A stretch of 64,000 nucleotides of DNA from Talinum fruticosum (GCA_021018815.1 JAITYX010000153.1:291212-355211), one strand, 5' to 3'; positions 46,274 through 57,667 are shown, counted from the stretch's first letter. The notes: generated by a model not told the origin, from the sequence alone. Numbers and translations are program-made.

Positions 46274-46993
46274 ATGTCATTTACAAGTGCTACATCTGCT
46301 TGCATCGACGATAGCAAGCACAAGGCCACCATCAATACGATGTTAGCAATGAAGCCGAGCAACAGGGCATTAGTTGCAGTTAGTGAAGGGGTGCAGCTCC
46401 AAGCTGTCACAGATTCAAGCCTGATTAACCTTACGGAAGGGCACCAAATGAAACTCTTAAATAACAAAGATTGGTCCGGGGAAGTTGTTGGAAAATACCC
46501 TGAATATGTTTCCAATTATCATACTGGGTTCGTCCACATTGGAAGCTTGCCACATTGCAAAGATGGCTCCAAGGGGGCAGTGGTTTATTCCAGTATCAAT
46601 AATCCTAGTGGGTCCGGTGCTAATTGCGCATGGCTGATGGCTTGGCATGTACCAATTGGTCGCAACAACTGCAAGGTTCGTGTACTAGCTCATAGAGTGT
46701 GGCATTGGGAACAAATTAATTGAATACTAGCTCTTTGGTTCCTGCATCTGTACGTACCATTAGTTTTATTGACTAGGTAATATTGTTTTAATATGCAGGT
46801 GTATGTAGAATGCGGTCCAGAAGATAACTACAAACCCGGGGTAATAAACTGGGATACCATTCAGCTGAATCTAGATAACTCTTCTTATAAGTCTTCCAGC
46901 TTAGATCCCGACCTTGGGGCTGTTGCATTTGCTCAAATTGAACTCATTGACTCTATTGGTCGTCTTGCTTCCTCCTTTCAAGTTTCTCTTTAG
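46274..46993 (+). CDS. 23-kDa jasmonate-induced-protein-like protein, two exons
   Basis: Exon 1 46274-46675 (134 codons) and exon 2 46799-46993 (64 codons plus stop) join in phase 0 across a 123-bp GT-AG intron (donor AAG|GTTCGT, acceptor ATATGCAG|GT), giving about 198 residues, near the family's usual ~22-23 kDa. The block GFVHIGSLPHCKDGSKGAVV, then GANCAWLMAWHVP, and the exon-2 start VYVECGPEDNY resemble jasmonate-induced protein homologues of barley and Chenopodiaceae. Biochemical function is unknown; family members respond to jasmonate and salt or osmotic stress. No signal peptide or membrane segment is evident, so a soluble intracellular protein is likely. The frame is intact with no lesions. 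Its 3' flank is duplicated at 49540. The family call is from recall of the family pattern, without a search. Confidence 0.75.
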
Positions 46994-47067
46994 TTAAGCT
47001 AGCTAGTAACCCTAGCTTCTCCTATATGTGTCTCATATTCTAGCAACTGCAGCTCTACAAATAAGTT

Positions 47068-47121
47068 AAATAGAATGTATTTATGGGAAACATTAATACA
47101 ACCCATAAATACATTCTATTT
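47068..47121. repeat. 20-bp perfect inverted repeat in 3' flank of gene
   Basis: Arms 47068-47087 and 47102-47121 are perfectly complementary (14-nt loop) and lie 75 bp after the stop codon. In copy B (~49567-49613) the same hairpin is degraded. Confidence 0.8.
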
Positions 47122-47339
47122 ATGGATCGATATCCGCTGGCTATATAAATTAATAAATAAACTAAATAAAACTCAACCCCTTGTTAATGCTTTGCTGGTA
47201 TAGTTTGTACTTTGAACATAGCAATAATTTGGGAGATTTTATATGTATTTATCAATTATATATGTGCAACATTCTCATTTTAGACAGAAGCAAAGCATGT
47301 CATTTGCCTACTTTATAATTTCATTTTGGCTAATAAATA

Positions 47340-47528
47340 AGAACCAGTTTTAATAGTCCTCACCTATTACTACGGTTGTAATTTAAAACTATTATAAGTG
47401 ATTTTTGAGTACTATTGTAAAATCGTAGTAAAAAAACTGACTTAATACCACGCTTACTTAGACGATGGTTGTTAATCGTAATTAAAAGTTATTTTTAACC
47501 ATAGTTAAAGACCGTTTTTTAGTAGTGG
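47340..47528. mobile_element. CACTA-like MITE remnant (copy also at 49830-50020)
   Basis: The right end TTTTTTAGTAGTG (reverse complement CACTACTAAAAAA) is a CACTA-type terminus. Inside are ACTACGGTTGTAA and TTAACCATAGTTAAA-type subterminal repeats. The left terminus is degraded. It abuts copia gag sequence in both duplicated copies, so it predates the duplication. Confidence 0.6.
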
Positions 47529-47529
47529 T

Positions 47530-48345
47530 GATAGATCAAAAGACCACGAAAGGGATGCTTGAAGCTCTATCAAATATGTATGAGAAACCTTCCGTAATGA
47601 ATAGGTATATTTGATGAGTCACTTATTTGATCTTAAAATGGTTGATAGCACTAGTGTAGTATATCATATTAATGATTTTAATAGATAGTTTTGAATCTTG
47701 CTTTAGTGAAAATCAGTTTAAATAATGAAGTAAAGGCTTAATTTTGTTCTCTTCCTTACCTGAGTCATGGAACACTGTAGTTTCTACTATGAGTAGTGCT
47801 AGATGGTCAAATGCACTTAAGTATGATGAAATCTGGGATGTAATCTTGAGGGGAAGTATCCGCAAGAAAAATTTAGGGGAATCATCGAGAAGTGCGTTGA
47901 ATGTTAGAGCAAGGGGTAAACATGAGAAGTTCAGGGGTCATTCAAAGTCTAAAGCAAGGCGTACATCCCAAAACCCTAAAGGAGGTTGCGTGTGTAGGGG
48001 TGCGGTGATAAGGGGAATTTTTCAGAAATTGTCCTAAAAGAAATGATGATAGTGATTCGATGAACTCTATTGAAGATGTAGGTGATGCTCTTATCTTGAA
48101 TATGCAAAGTTCTATTGAATCTTGGATTGTGTATTTGGGTGCATAATTTCATTCCTCGTCCAGTACAAACTTGTCCCACAACTTTATTGGTGGAAGTTTT
48201 GGAAAGGTGTATCTTGCTAAGGGAAAGAGTTTGGAGATACTAGGAAAACGAGATATGAAAAATTAAACCTCTAAGGGGGTTTGGAAATTGTAAGTGTTAG
48301 TTTATTCCAGGATTGGCGAAGAATCTAATTTCTATGAGTCAGTTG
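47530..48345 (+). pseudogene. Tnt1-like copia gag-protease fragment, copy A
   Basis: Coding pieces: KGMLEALSNMYEKPSVMN; FSSLPESWNTVVSTMSSARW; KYDEIWDVILRGSIRKKNLG; a basic Gly/Arg/Lys-rich region; a damaged CCHC knuckle near 47985-48035; SWIVYLGA in place of the protease DSGA; and a pre-integrase piece with PGLAKNLISMSQLDKT. The sequence stops at 48345, where a minus-strand copia fragment begins. Confidence 0.83.
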
Positions 48346-49301
48346 GATAAGACTGTCGCTCCCCTATCTGCGACTGTCCAGCGTTCATTTTCCCTCTAAA
48401 CCAATTTCGATTTGTCCCACTGTTCTATCTCGCGGCTCTCCGATTCCCCAATTGGGCGGGTACCCAATGAGTTTGAAGCATTGGTGGCGTTCGTTGCCCA
48501 ATTTTTGATAGTGAGTGCATCTGGGACGAATTCCGGTGGCTGACCGGTTCACTTGCGAAGCTTTGAACACCGCTCCCTCCATGGTCGTTCTCACTAGTGT
48601 CGTGACTTGCTGCTAGCATTCTTCTCGAACAATGGCTGCATAGGCTTTGTTTAGGCTAGGTAATGGTTCTGTGTTGAGAATTGCAGATCTGACAGTATTG
48701 AACTTCGTCGAATTCAATCCTATAAGAAATTTATGAGCTTTTTCTTCTTCAAATATCTGGTGACCTCATTTAAAGCTCCGCATTTGCAAGTGCAACAAGT
48801 GCATCTAGGCATTGCTTGGTAAGTTCCTAATTCGTCCCATAATGACTTGAGTTTGGTGAAGTACTTTATCACCAATATATCCCCTCGCTCAACAAGGGTG
48901 ATTTCTTGCTTTAGTTGATGAATTCGAATAGAGTTACCTTGTGAATAATGTTCTTCTAAATTTGTCCATATTGCATGAGTAGTGTCTGCGTATGCAACAC
49001 ATCCATGAAGGCTTTTGTCTATTGCGTTGTAGAGCCACGCAATTACCATTGAGTTTGCTTTCTCCCAGGCATGAGCTTCTTGGGCATTAGCGTCGGGTTT
49101 CGTAATTGTTCCATTTACGAATCCAAAGTTATTTTTGGACTTCAAGGAATTACTACAGATTTGAGACCAATTTCCGTAATTGTCTCCTTTGAGTGTAATC
49201 AGGCTGATTACATACCCGGGATGATCGGCTGTACTTAGGAAGTAAGGAGATTCGAAGTCATTGACTCCTTGTTTGATGTCTTTGGCGTCTTCCATTGTCA
49301 A
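48346..49301 (-). pseudogene. Copia gag on minus strand, partly open
   Basis: The 193-codon frame 49301-48720 (minus) contains SPYFLSTADHPGYVISLITL, GDNYGNWSQ, the HAIWTNLEEHYSQGNSIRIH block and YFTKLKSLWDELGTYQAMPR, a UBN2-type copia gag. After a stop the frame is continued on the minus strand by 48619-48385, with REE, DHGGSG and a zinc knuckle-like CTHYQKLGNERHQCFKLIGY. The rest of the element is absent to the left. Confidence 0.85.
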
Positions 49302-49327
49302 TGAATTTGAGAGTTAGCGTTTTTAAT

Positions 49328-49339
49328 GCTTTGATACCA
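49328..49339 (-). other. Copia primer-binding site (minus strand)
   Basis: Reverse complement TGGTATCAAAGC, one mismatch from the usual TGGTATCAGAGC. It lies 27 bp upstream (on the minus strand) of the gag ATG. Confidence 0.8.
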
Positions 49340-49539
49340 TGAAAAACTAAGAGTATCGGGAGTAATCGTTTTTGTGTTTCTCCCTTGCACCTGAATTGTA
49401 TATATACTTAATCAAAGAAGTGCAAGTTGCCTAAGACTCTTTGTTTAGAGTCCTACACAAATACATACAACTAATGAATTGTAAACAATAGCTATCTCTA
49501 GACTCCTAGTTCGATATTACTATATCCTAATAGTATCAT
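49340..49539 (-). repeat. 5' LTR of minus-strand copia, about 200 bp
   Basis: Starts TGAAAAACTAAG next to the PBS and runs to about 49539, where duplicated sequence begins. The exact outer end is unclear because the neighbouring duplication copy starts there. Confidence 0.6.
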
Positions 49540-50029
49540 ATTCTAGCAACTGGAGCTCTATAAATAAGTTAAATAGAATGTATTTGTGAGCAACATAAAT
49601 ACATTTTATTTATGGATTGATATCCGCTGGCTATGTAAATTAATAAATAAACTAAATAAAAACTCAACCCCTTGTTAATGCTTTGCTGGTGTAATTTGTA
49701 CTTTGAACATAGCAATAATAATAGCAATAATTTGGCAGATTACATATGTATTATATATGTGCAACATTCTCATTTTAGACAGAAGCAAAGCATGTCGTTT
49801 GCCTACATTATAAATTTCATTTGGCTAATAAATAAGAACCATTTTTAATAGTCTTCACCTATTATTACGGTTGTAATTCAAAACTGTTATTATATGTGAT
49901 CTTTGAGTACTGTTGCAAAACCGTAGTAAAAGATACTGACTTAATGCCACACTTAGACAACGGTTGTTAATCGTAGTTAAAAGTCATTTTTAACCATAGT
50001 TAAATATCGGTTTTGTAGTAGTAGTGATG

Positions 50030-50496
50030 GATCAAATGATGATAAAGGGGATGCTTGAAGTTCTATCAAATATGTATGAGAAACTTTCGGTGATGAACCA
50101 GGTATATTGATGAGTCACTTATTTGATCTTAAACTGGTTGATAGCACTAGAGTAACAGTTCATATAAATGATTTTTATAGGATAATTTTGAATTTTGCTT
50201 TAGTAAAAACACTTTAAATGATGAAGTAAAGGTCTTAATTTTGTTCTCTTCCTTACCTAAGCCATGGGGCACTACAGTTTCTGCTATGAGTAGTGCTAAA
50301 AGGTCAAATGCACTTAAGTATGATAAAATTCGAGATGTAATTTTGAGGGAAAGTATTCGCAAGACATATTTGGGGGAATCATCGGGAAATACGTTAAATG
50401 TTAGAGGAAGGAGTAAACAGGAGAAGTTTAGGGGCCATTCAAAGTCCAAAATAAGGGGTACATCCCAAAACACTGAGGGAGATTGTGTATGTGGGG
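50030..50496 (+). pseudogene. Tnt1-like copia gag fragment, copy B (first part)
   Basis: It is homologous to 47530-47993: LFSSLPKPWGTTVSAMSS, YDKIRDVILRESIRKTYLGE, then a basic region. The zinc-knuckle region starts (GDCVCG) and is interrupted at 50497 by an Athila LTR. Confidence 0.83.
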
Positions 50497-51450
50497 TGTT
50501 AAACCTCGTTTTTATCGGTTTTCAAGGCATTATCTAACCCAATTTTGTGATGATTTCAATGATTTATATTTATTTTTGGGTTAGATTTCGCTTATTTTCT
50601 CTTTATCGTCACCTAAGCTCATAAATATCTTTATTATAGGTTTTTGGGCTTAAATTAGAGAGATTCGAGGCTAATTTGATGAAAACCGATGAAGAGGAGA
50701 GTTCGGGCCCAGGAGGAGGCAAGAAAGAAGCCTAAAACACATCAAGAGAAGTTGCACGGCCTACTGTGCGAAGTTGCACAGCCGTGCAGATCATCAGGCG
50801 AAGGGTTCGGAGTCAAGGAAGGCCGCACGGCCCCTGTGTGGTTGCACTACGGTGCGAGAAGTTACGAAAGTTGAAGTCGCGCATGGCCTATCGTGCCAAA
50901 GTTGCATGGCTCATGCAAGAGAGGTAGAAAGTTCAAGCATTTCACACGGCCTACCGTGCAGAACCTACACGGCCGTGCGAAAATCCTGCACGGCTGTGCA
51001 ACACTGTTTCGGCGACTTTATAAGCGATTTTTGTTTAGTATTTTTGGGCAGTTCTTTTCTCCATCAAATTTTAGGGTTTCTAGGGTAGTTTCCAGTCGTC
51101 AAATCCCTTTAGATTGAAGTTTAATATTTTGAATTTTTAAGATTAATTTGAATTTAAGCATTCGAATTTCTATTCGGTAATTCTTAATTCTCTCGCTTTA
51201 TGTTTGCTCTTTGTTATTTCTCTATAGTATTCATGTTTATATTTATTAAATCTTGTCAATTGTTTAGTATCATGTGTAGGGGCTAATTTCAATCCGAAAA
51301 CCAAATCACTGTCGAATTGAGTGTTACCTAGATTAGAGTTTTTGGGTTGATTTAGTATTTGAAAGTGAGTTCCTCGTGGACACGACCCATACTTGCCGGT
51401 TCCTAACTACAGCTACACCGTGCACTTGCGGTATTAATATTTCCCTAACA
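50497..51450 (+). mobile_element. Athila-family solo LTR with internal deletion
   Basis: Starts TGTTAAACCTCG and ends TTCCCTAACA, with a perfect 5-bp TSD TGGGG (50492-50496 and 51451-51455). It is 954 bp, about 500 bp shorter than the LTR at 11908-13376. The missing part corresponds to the segment between GGGGCTAATTTC (to ~51290) and AATCCGAAAACC. The palindrome array (50750-51002) and TATA-like TTTATAAG (51017-51024) are retained. Confidence 0.94.
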
Positions 51451-52090
51451 TGGGGCTGAGGTGATGAGGGACATTTTCATAAAATTGTCCTAAAAAATAA
51501 TGATGATCATGATTCAACAAACTCTATTGAAGATGTAGGTGATGCTCTTGTTTTGAGTTTTGAAAGTCCTATTGAATCTTGGATTGTGGATTTGGGTTGA
51601 TAATTTCATTCCTTGTCTAGTAGAAACTTGTTCCACAACTTGTTGATGGAAGTTTTGGAAATGTGTATCTTGCTAATGGGAAGAGTTTGGAGATACTAGG
51701 GAAAGAAGATGTGAAAAATTAAACCTCTAAAGGGGGTTTGGAAATTGCAAGAACCGAGTATGATGAAGAGATGGCAAAATCAACAAAAGGTAAAGCACAA
51801 AGGTATACACTTTTTCTTCATTATGTTTTGTTAACTGATATCGGTGAGCTAATATTGCATGGTGATTTTATGCAGGAAGTTGATTGATCTGAGTGAAAGT
51901 TTATTTCGGATGATGGTGGACTTTTGAAGATTTTAGGTGGCTGGATTACGGCAAACATGTTAGCCCAAGGAGATGATAACGAAATATTGAGGTTGTGCAA
52001 ATTGGTTGGGCTCTCTCAATGATGAGGTCGGATTGGTGTACTAAATGGGTGTGTAACGACAAGGTCAACCATTAGTCTCCAAGTGGAGAT
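51451..52090 (+). pseudogene. Copia fragment, copy B second part, and 3' remnant
   Basis: 51451-51736 is collinear with 47995-48290 (knuckle end, SNSIEDVGDALVL, damaged DLG protease site). From 51737 the sequence no longer matches copy A. It contains stops throughout and a PPT-like CCAAGTGGAGAT just before the LTR at 52091. Confidence 0.65.
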
Positions 52091-52544
52091 TGGGGTTTGT
52101 GGAGCCTAATGAGTAGTTCGGGCTTGGGAATCACTAGCTAAGAGGTTGCACGGTCGTGCAACAACACAACCAAGCCAGGGCAAGGAGTAAGCTGAAGACG
52201 CAAGGGAAAACGGAACCGCAACTTGGCACGCCCGTGCCAAGCATATGGCATGCCCGTTCCATGGGTATTTCGGCCCTGACGCTTTGACTTTTGTTTGTTT
52301 TGTGTGTTTTTCTTGTGTTTAATTCGTAGTTCTGTCTATATAATGGCTGAAAAAACCTTCATTAGAGGTGTAACAGCAAGTGTAGCCATTGTAATATATA
52401 GCAACCTCTTGTAAAACTACCAAATCTAGTGCATATATTTTGGTTTTATTTTTCCTTGATTTTGGGTTTGCCACATAAAAATTATCGTATCCCTTTCTTC
52501 TTTTTATTGTTTATTGTTTATGGGTGTGACTTCCAATCCTAACA
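52091..52544 (+). repeat. Copia 3' LTR, 454 bp
   Basis: TGGGGTTTGTGGAGCC follows the purine-rich GTGGAGAT, and the repeat ends AATCCTAACA. It holds a TATA-like CTATATAATGG near 52337 and two palindromic motifs (TGCACGGTCGTGCA at ~52147, GGCACGCCCGTGCC at ~52223). No partner LTR was found, so the element is truncated. Confidence 0.7.
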
Positions 52545-53169
52545 TCCAATACAAATCATAGAAGAGCTTCTAGAAGAGTTAGCTGGTTCCATGATCTACT
52601 CATTATCTCTTATGGTTACGTGGAAATTTCCTTCTCACGAGTATGAGATTCATGAAAAGGACAAAATCAACAAACATGAGACACATGTATACATACTCCA
52701 TCGATAAACTTGGGATATGATGCCCGGAAAACAACATGAAGGTTGCATAGGATAAAAGCGAATAATATATAGGTAAATCCAAAAACCCAGGTGGAGAATA
52801 GTTAGATGCATCAGCTCATGGAGGAATATAAGAGTAAATGTGACCAGACAAAATCGAATAATAGTAGGTAAACTACAATAAAGTTGATTAGCCCAAAAAA
52901 AGGACAATCACAATAATTTTGAATTTTCTAATCATGCAGAGTATTGTTCTTCTCACAAGACTGGAAATTTGCTCCAACGTGACTACAATAAACACATTGT
53001 TGTTGATTAACATTTTCTTGGCGACAATGTTTGGCGGTGATCTAAGTTTTTGGCAAATACATTTCTTTTAAAATTACTTTTGGTAGCTTGTACTGGGGAA
53101 AAAAAAAAAGCTATTACATTCCAGCATTCCGCCATTATTTTATATTTGTATATTGTAATGACTTGTTAC
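52545..53169. other. Non-coding region
   Basis: No gene or repeat was recognised; only short open frames are present. The last 8 bp (CTTGTTAC) are the left target duplication of the following hAT element. Confidence 0.6.
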
Positions 53170-54955
53170 TAGGGCTGGGCAATGGGGCGGGTCAGGGCGG
53201 GTCAGGGCCGGCCCATTACTATAACGGGTCGGGCCGGGCCAGGGAAAAATAAGTGGGCTGGGCTGGGTCATGGGCCAGTTGACCCTGACCCGCCCATGAC
53301 CGGCCCATGGGCGATATCTAAACATGAATTGACATTAGTGCTTGGTTTGGTAGCATAAAATAGTAGCGAGAACATCTGTACTTGAAACAACTTGTAAGAC
53401 AACAGAGTTCCTAGTTTTCAACCCATGACAAATTCCATTAAAGACATAGCTAATACAAATTAGTAATCGTCTGGAAAAAGCATATGTCGTAATTTGCAAC
53501 TCTACATGATATTAAATTCTTGTTTCTCAGTAAAAAACTTTTTCACGGGACCCAAAGCCATACTTTAAGGTCTTAGACTCAGTTCTCGACACAACATACA
53601 AGATTTACAAGTATCACGGGACAAAGCCCACAGATTGTGTGAGTCCAAAATTGCTTTGGAGCTCCACAGACCTTCCCACAGCTCGTGGAGGTCAATGGTT
53701 GGCTCTAGAGGTCATCAAGGGTCTTCCCATGGTTAGTGAGGACTTCTGGTAGCCACCACGGCCTATCCCACGGCCTGTGGGAGCACCCGCGGTGGGTATT
53801 TTGGGTTAAATAAATTGCTGCTGGCGACCACAGCCTACCCCACAGCCTGTGGGGACACCCGTGGTGAGTGGCAATGGCTCCCAAACTCTATTTTCTTATC
53901 TTCTATCTATCTTGCCCTTGTGGGATGTCTATGAAAGGTTCATTTCAACATTCTAAGTAACATATTAGCTCAATAAAACCCATTAAAATACACATGCAAC
54001 ATACATACTTTTCATACCAAGTTTTGGACAAACTAACAATACATAAAATTTATGATCAATCTTCAATTCAAGTTATTTAATAAATAAGTCGCATATATAA
54101 ATCAAACTTTCTTGTTTAGACTTTCCTTTAATTCGAGCGTCACATATTCTCTGCAAGCATGTATTGGGTGGGTCTTGGGTGGTCACGGTCATTTGACCCA
54201 TGACTCGACCCGACCCATTTATTAAAAAGTATTGCCAGCCCGTTAAGTAAGTGGGCAGCCCAGCCCGGCCCGATCCGGCCCGTTGCCCCTGCCCTAATTA
54301 GCGTCATTTCTTTGAGAGAAAAAACCCCTTTATTTTTTTCTATTTTCCACTGTAAAAAAATTCCCACTTGGTTAACTAAAAATACAAAAAATAGAAGGTT
54401 CTGTTCTCTTTTTCACTGCTAGCAATGGAAAAAAATGTAGAGTAATTAATCTTAAAAAGAAAAAAATCATCCTTAATCAAATTTCATTATTTTTTTTTGA
54501 AGTAAAATATTTTGGAACATCATAAAAAAAGAATCCCATGTTGGCAGTGCTGAGATTTTGAGCAAACCCAATCAATGAATGAATACATAGCTTTAATTTC
54601 TCATAACATTTACTATACAAATTAAAAATACATGTAAATTGATTTTTAATTTATCTACAAATAAATAAGTTATCAAAAGTAATAAAATTATTTTTAAAAA
54701 AAAAAAAAGAATGGAAAGAGAAAGTAGATTGAAAAAATTATTTTTAAAATTAGAATTAATAATAGAATTTGTGAATATTATGAGATGACCTTTCTACTTT
54801 GACCCATTAATGGCCGCGGGCGACCCTTTAATGGCCCATCTTCACATGACCCTAAATCAGCCCGACCCTTTTATTACTAAACTTGAATTTTAACCCTTTT
54901 CTTTTGCTCCCAGTCCTGCTGGCCCAATGGGTACCCTACCCATTGGCCAGCCCTA
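53170..54955. mobile_element. Non-autonomous hAT element, 1.8 kb
   Basis: TAGGGCTGGGCAATGGG at the left end and the reverse complement TAGGGCTGGCCAATGGG at the right form TIRs. A perfect 8-bp TSD CTTGTTAC lies at 53162-53169 and 54956-54963, diagnostic of hAT. G/C-rich CGGGCC-type subterminal repeats follow each end, and another such block lies at 54160-54300. The inside holds a palindromic CCACGGCCT...AGGCCGTGG-type segment (53750-53880). No transposase was found, so it would need one in trans. Confidence 0.93.
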
Positions 54956-54963
54956 CTTGTTAC

Positions 54964-55721
54964 CTAATTAGAACAGTAGTCAGACATATTAATACAATCA
55001 TTTGGGAAAAATAAAAAAATTAATATCTAACTTGCCATTCAATAAAATGTATGACACAATACATTAACTCAAATATTATAACTAACTAGTTTGGATCCGT
55101 GTTATACACAGAGTAATGAATTAAAAAATTAGACATATAACATCTCTTAGATTGAGATTAATAATTGGAAATATTACAATGATGGAACTATCCAAATATA
55201 TTTGAAGTCAACAGATAGTGAGTAAAAAGGTAGAAATTATATCATGGTAAAGAGTATAATAGGTCAATTCATGGCACAACGCAATTAAATTATTTGTCTT
55301 GAAGATTAATTGAGATTTTAGTAGCGAATCAATCACGCAAAAATATTGATATAGTTGAGATTTGATAAATATATGTTTTACATGATTAAGAACCAATTGT
55401 TTCCCTCAAGACACAACAATTTTCCTCCCAATTAATTAACATGATAAGAGTAACATGAACTTCTATTTCAAGATGACGGGGAACTCAATGAAAAATACCC
55501 ATATTTTAATAATTTAAAAAAGTTACAATAATAAAAGATATAATTTAAATATGTTTGTCGATAATAAAGTTATGAATAGAAATAGTAGGAAGAGATTAAA
55601 ATAACCTATATTGTGACAAACGAAAAATAATGATATATATGTCGTACAAACATTTTAAGTTAGATGAACTTATTCAAAGTTTTAAAGGTTTAATAGAAGT
55701 TGACATACTGTGTTTCCATCC
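54964..55721. other. AT-rich non-coding region
   Basis: No gene was recognised. A Helitron-like end on the minus strand may lie at 55086-55115 (ACTAGTTTGGATCCGTG then a short hairpin). The left MULE target duplication is at 55713-55721. Confidence 0.55.
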
Positions 55722-57658
55722 GAGTCCTCGAATATATTTGCCCTTAAAGTATTCTAAAAATACAGTTTTTTCCCTCAATTGTTTTTCCATTCAGTCATGC
55801 CATTAATTAATTAAAACCATGCAAAATTTACCCTTGGGGCCCACAAAAAGTGGTTTTAGCCGATTTTTAAGTATTTTTCAATTTTTTTAGGCGGTTTTCA
55901 ATTTGGGCAGGTTTGGGTAGGTGAAAAAAAGAAGAATAAAAAAAAGTTTTCGTATTCCCTCCAATCAATTTATATCCTATCAAAGCTATTCACTCCTTCC
56001 CAAGTTACTCATCATCTCCCTTCCTCTCTGCCCCTCTCTCTCTCTCTCTCCTGCCTTCTACTCTCCATTAAAACCTTAAATTTCAAGCAACGATCGTTGA
56101 AGAAAACGAAGAAGAAAGGTTAGTCATCTTCATGCCTCCATTGGTTCCTTTTCTCAATCAGTCTCCTCCCACCCATGCTTAGCAAATTATTGAACGATTC
56201 AAATGTTAAATTTCAGGAATTTGACATTTTCAGATGCAGTTGGATGAAGAACGAAGATCAGTGGTTAAAATTGTTAAATGAAGAGTGAGGATTTTATATT
56301 AGATTGAGGATCAGTCCTATATGAAATATGCATTTGGTTGAGAATTTGGATGAAGAGTGAGGAATTATTTTTTTAATTTAGATAAAAACTTCCTCTTTCT
56401 TCTTCCTCTTATCTCATATCAGTAATTTGAGGTTCCAAAAATCCTAACTCTTCATTTAACTCTCCCTCTCACTCTCTCTAGAACCCTTGGATGTAGCCTC
56501 CATCAAGAGCTGATTAAAATCATTAAATAGCACAAGAGGGAGACAATGAGATTAAAAGGACATCCTTACTCAGTCAAGAGCTCAACTGGAAACCACTATT
56601 AATTGAGCTCGACCCATCACTAACCCCATAAATGGAACTCCACCCAAAAAAAAGGAGAAAAACCCATATTAGAATGATTTGAAAAACAAAGCTAAGAACA
56701 AAATTCAAATCAATAACTAAATTCGAAATCAACCACTGCTAGTCAAATGTTAGGACATAAAGTAGAACAAAAAAACAAAGAAAGAAAGCCATGGTCGTCC
56801 TTGCAATGAGCTACACGCCAATCTTGCACCAACCTCCACTAATGGAGTAAAATCGAGCAACAAACAAACCCAAAAACGGAGGAGAACCCAAAGCAAATAG
56901 AGTAAGGAAAAAAGGACAAACATAAAAACAAACTAAATTCCAGAGCAATAAACCACAATCTTTACTTAAAATCAACAAAAATTAATTTGAATACAGAATT
57001 TAAAATCCATAATAAAACTAGATCTGAAATAAAAACAGGGGTGTGATTTCGGCTATTACAGCGACAACAGCAAGGAGATTAACAATGAGAGAAAGAGCTT
57101 AGAGGGGTTGCGATTTCCCTATAACCTCCAACCTTCAGATCGCTTTAGAGAGAACAAAGATGAGGGAGAATGAGAGGGATGGGTGCTCTGGCCATGGATG
57201 AAGGAGAGCAAGAAGGAGGGTCATGCCCAGAGAGAGAGGGACGTGTGAGCAAGCAGACCGAGAGGGAGGCTGAGAATGACCTACCTTTGGTTCAGAGGCA
57301 GTAGAAAGAGAGCAAATTGAAAAAATAAATGGCAATTGAGAGAGAAAATAAATAACAATTGATCATGGTAGAATTTTGAACTATGGCAGAATTTTCAGCT
57401 AATTAAATGCTTCCTCTACCCTTTTAATTCCCAATAAATGACTAATCCTTGCTCGAAACTTGCCCAAACCTACCCAAATTGAAAACCACCTAAAAAAATT
57501 AAAAAATACTTAAAACCAGCTAAAATCACTTTTTCTGGGCCCTAAGGATAAATTTTGCATGGTTTTAATTAATTAATGGCATGATTGAATAGAAAAACAA
57601 TTGAGGGGCAAAACTGCATTTTTCGAATAGTTTAAGGTAAAATATATCCGAGGATTCA
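55722..57658. mobile_element. Mutator-like non-autonomous element with ~200-bp TIRs
   Basis: The first ~200 bp (55722-55925) and the last ~200 bp (57460-57658) are inverted copies: for example GCATGGTTTTAATTAATTAA near the right end answers TTAATTAATTAAAACCATGC at the left. A 9-bp TSD TTTCCATCC lies at 55713-55721 and 57659-57667. Long TIRs plus a 9-bp TSD fit the Mutator superfamily. The inside has CT-rich (56030-56050) and GA-rich (57080-57340) stretches; no transposase or recognised gene fragment was found. Confidence 0.93.
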
Positions 57659-57667
57659 TTTCCATCC

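Larger units (their letters stand above)
47034..48345 (+). repeat. Segmental duplication, copy A
   Basis: Collinear with 49540-50496 plus 51451-51736, from CATATTCTAGCAACTG onward. It includes the gene's 3' flank, a CACTA-like remnant (47340-47528) and a copia gag-protease piece. Confidence 0.88.
49540..51736 (+). repeat. Segmental duplication, copy B (interrupted by solo LTR)
   Basis: Collinear with copy A at 47034-48290 once 50497-51450 is removed. Divergence is modest and spread out, with small indels. Confidence 0.88.

Noticed and set aside
52650..52907. 85-codon minus-strand frame with hydrophobic segments
   Set aside because: No recognisable family or splice partner; composition is typical of random AT-rich sequence.
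54160..54955. A separate hAT element ending at 54295
   Set aside because: The 8 bp after GCCCTA there (ATTAGCGT) do not match CTTGTTAC, whereas 54956-54963 match perfectly.
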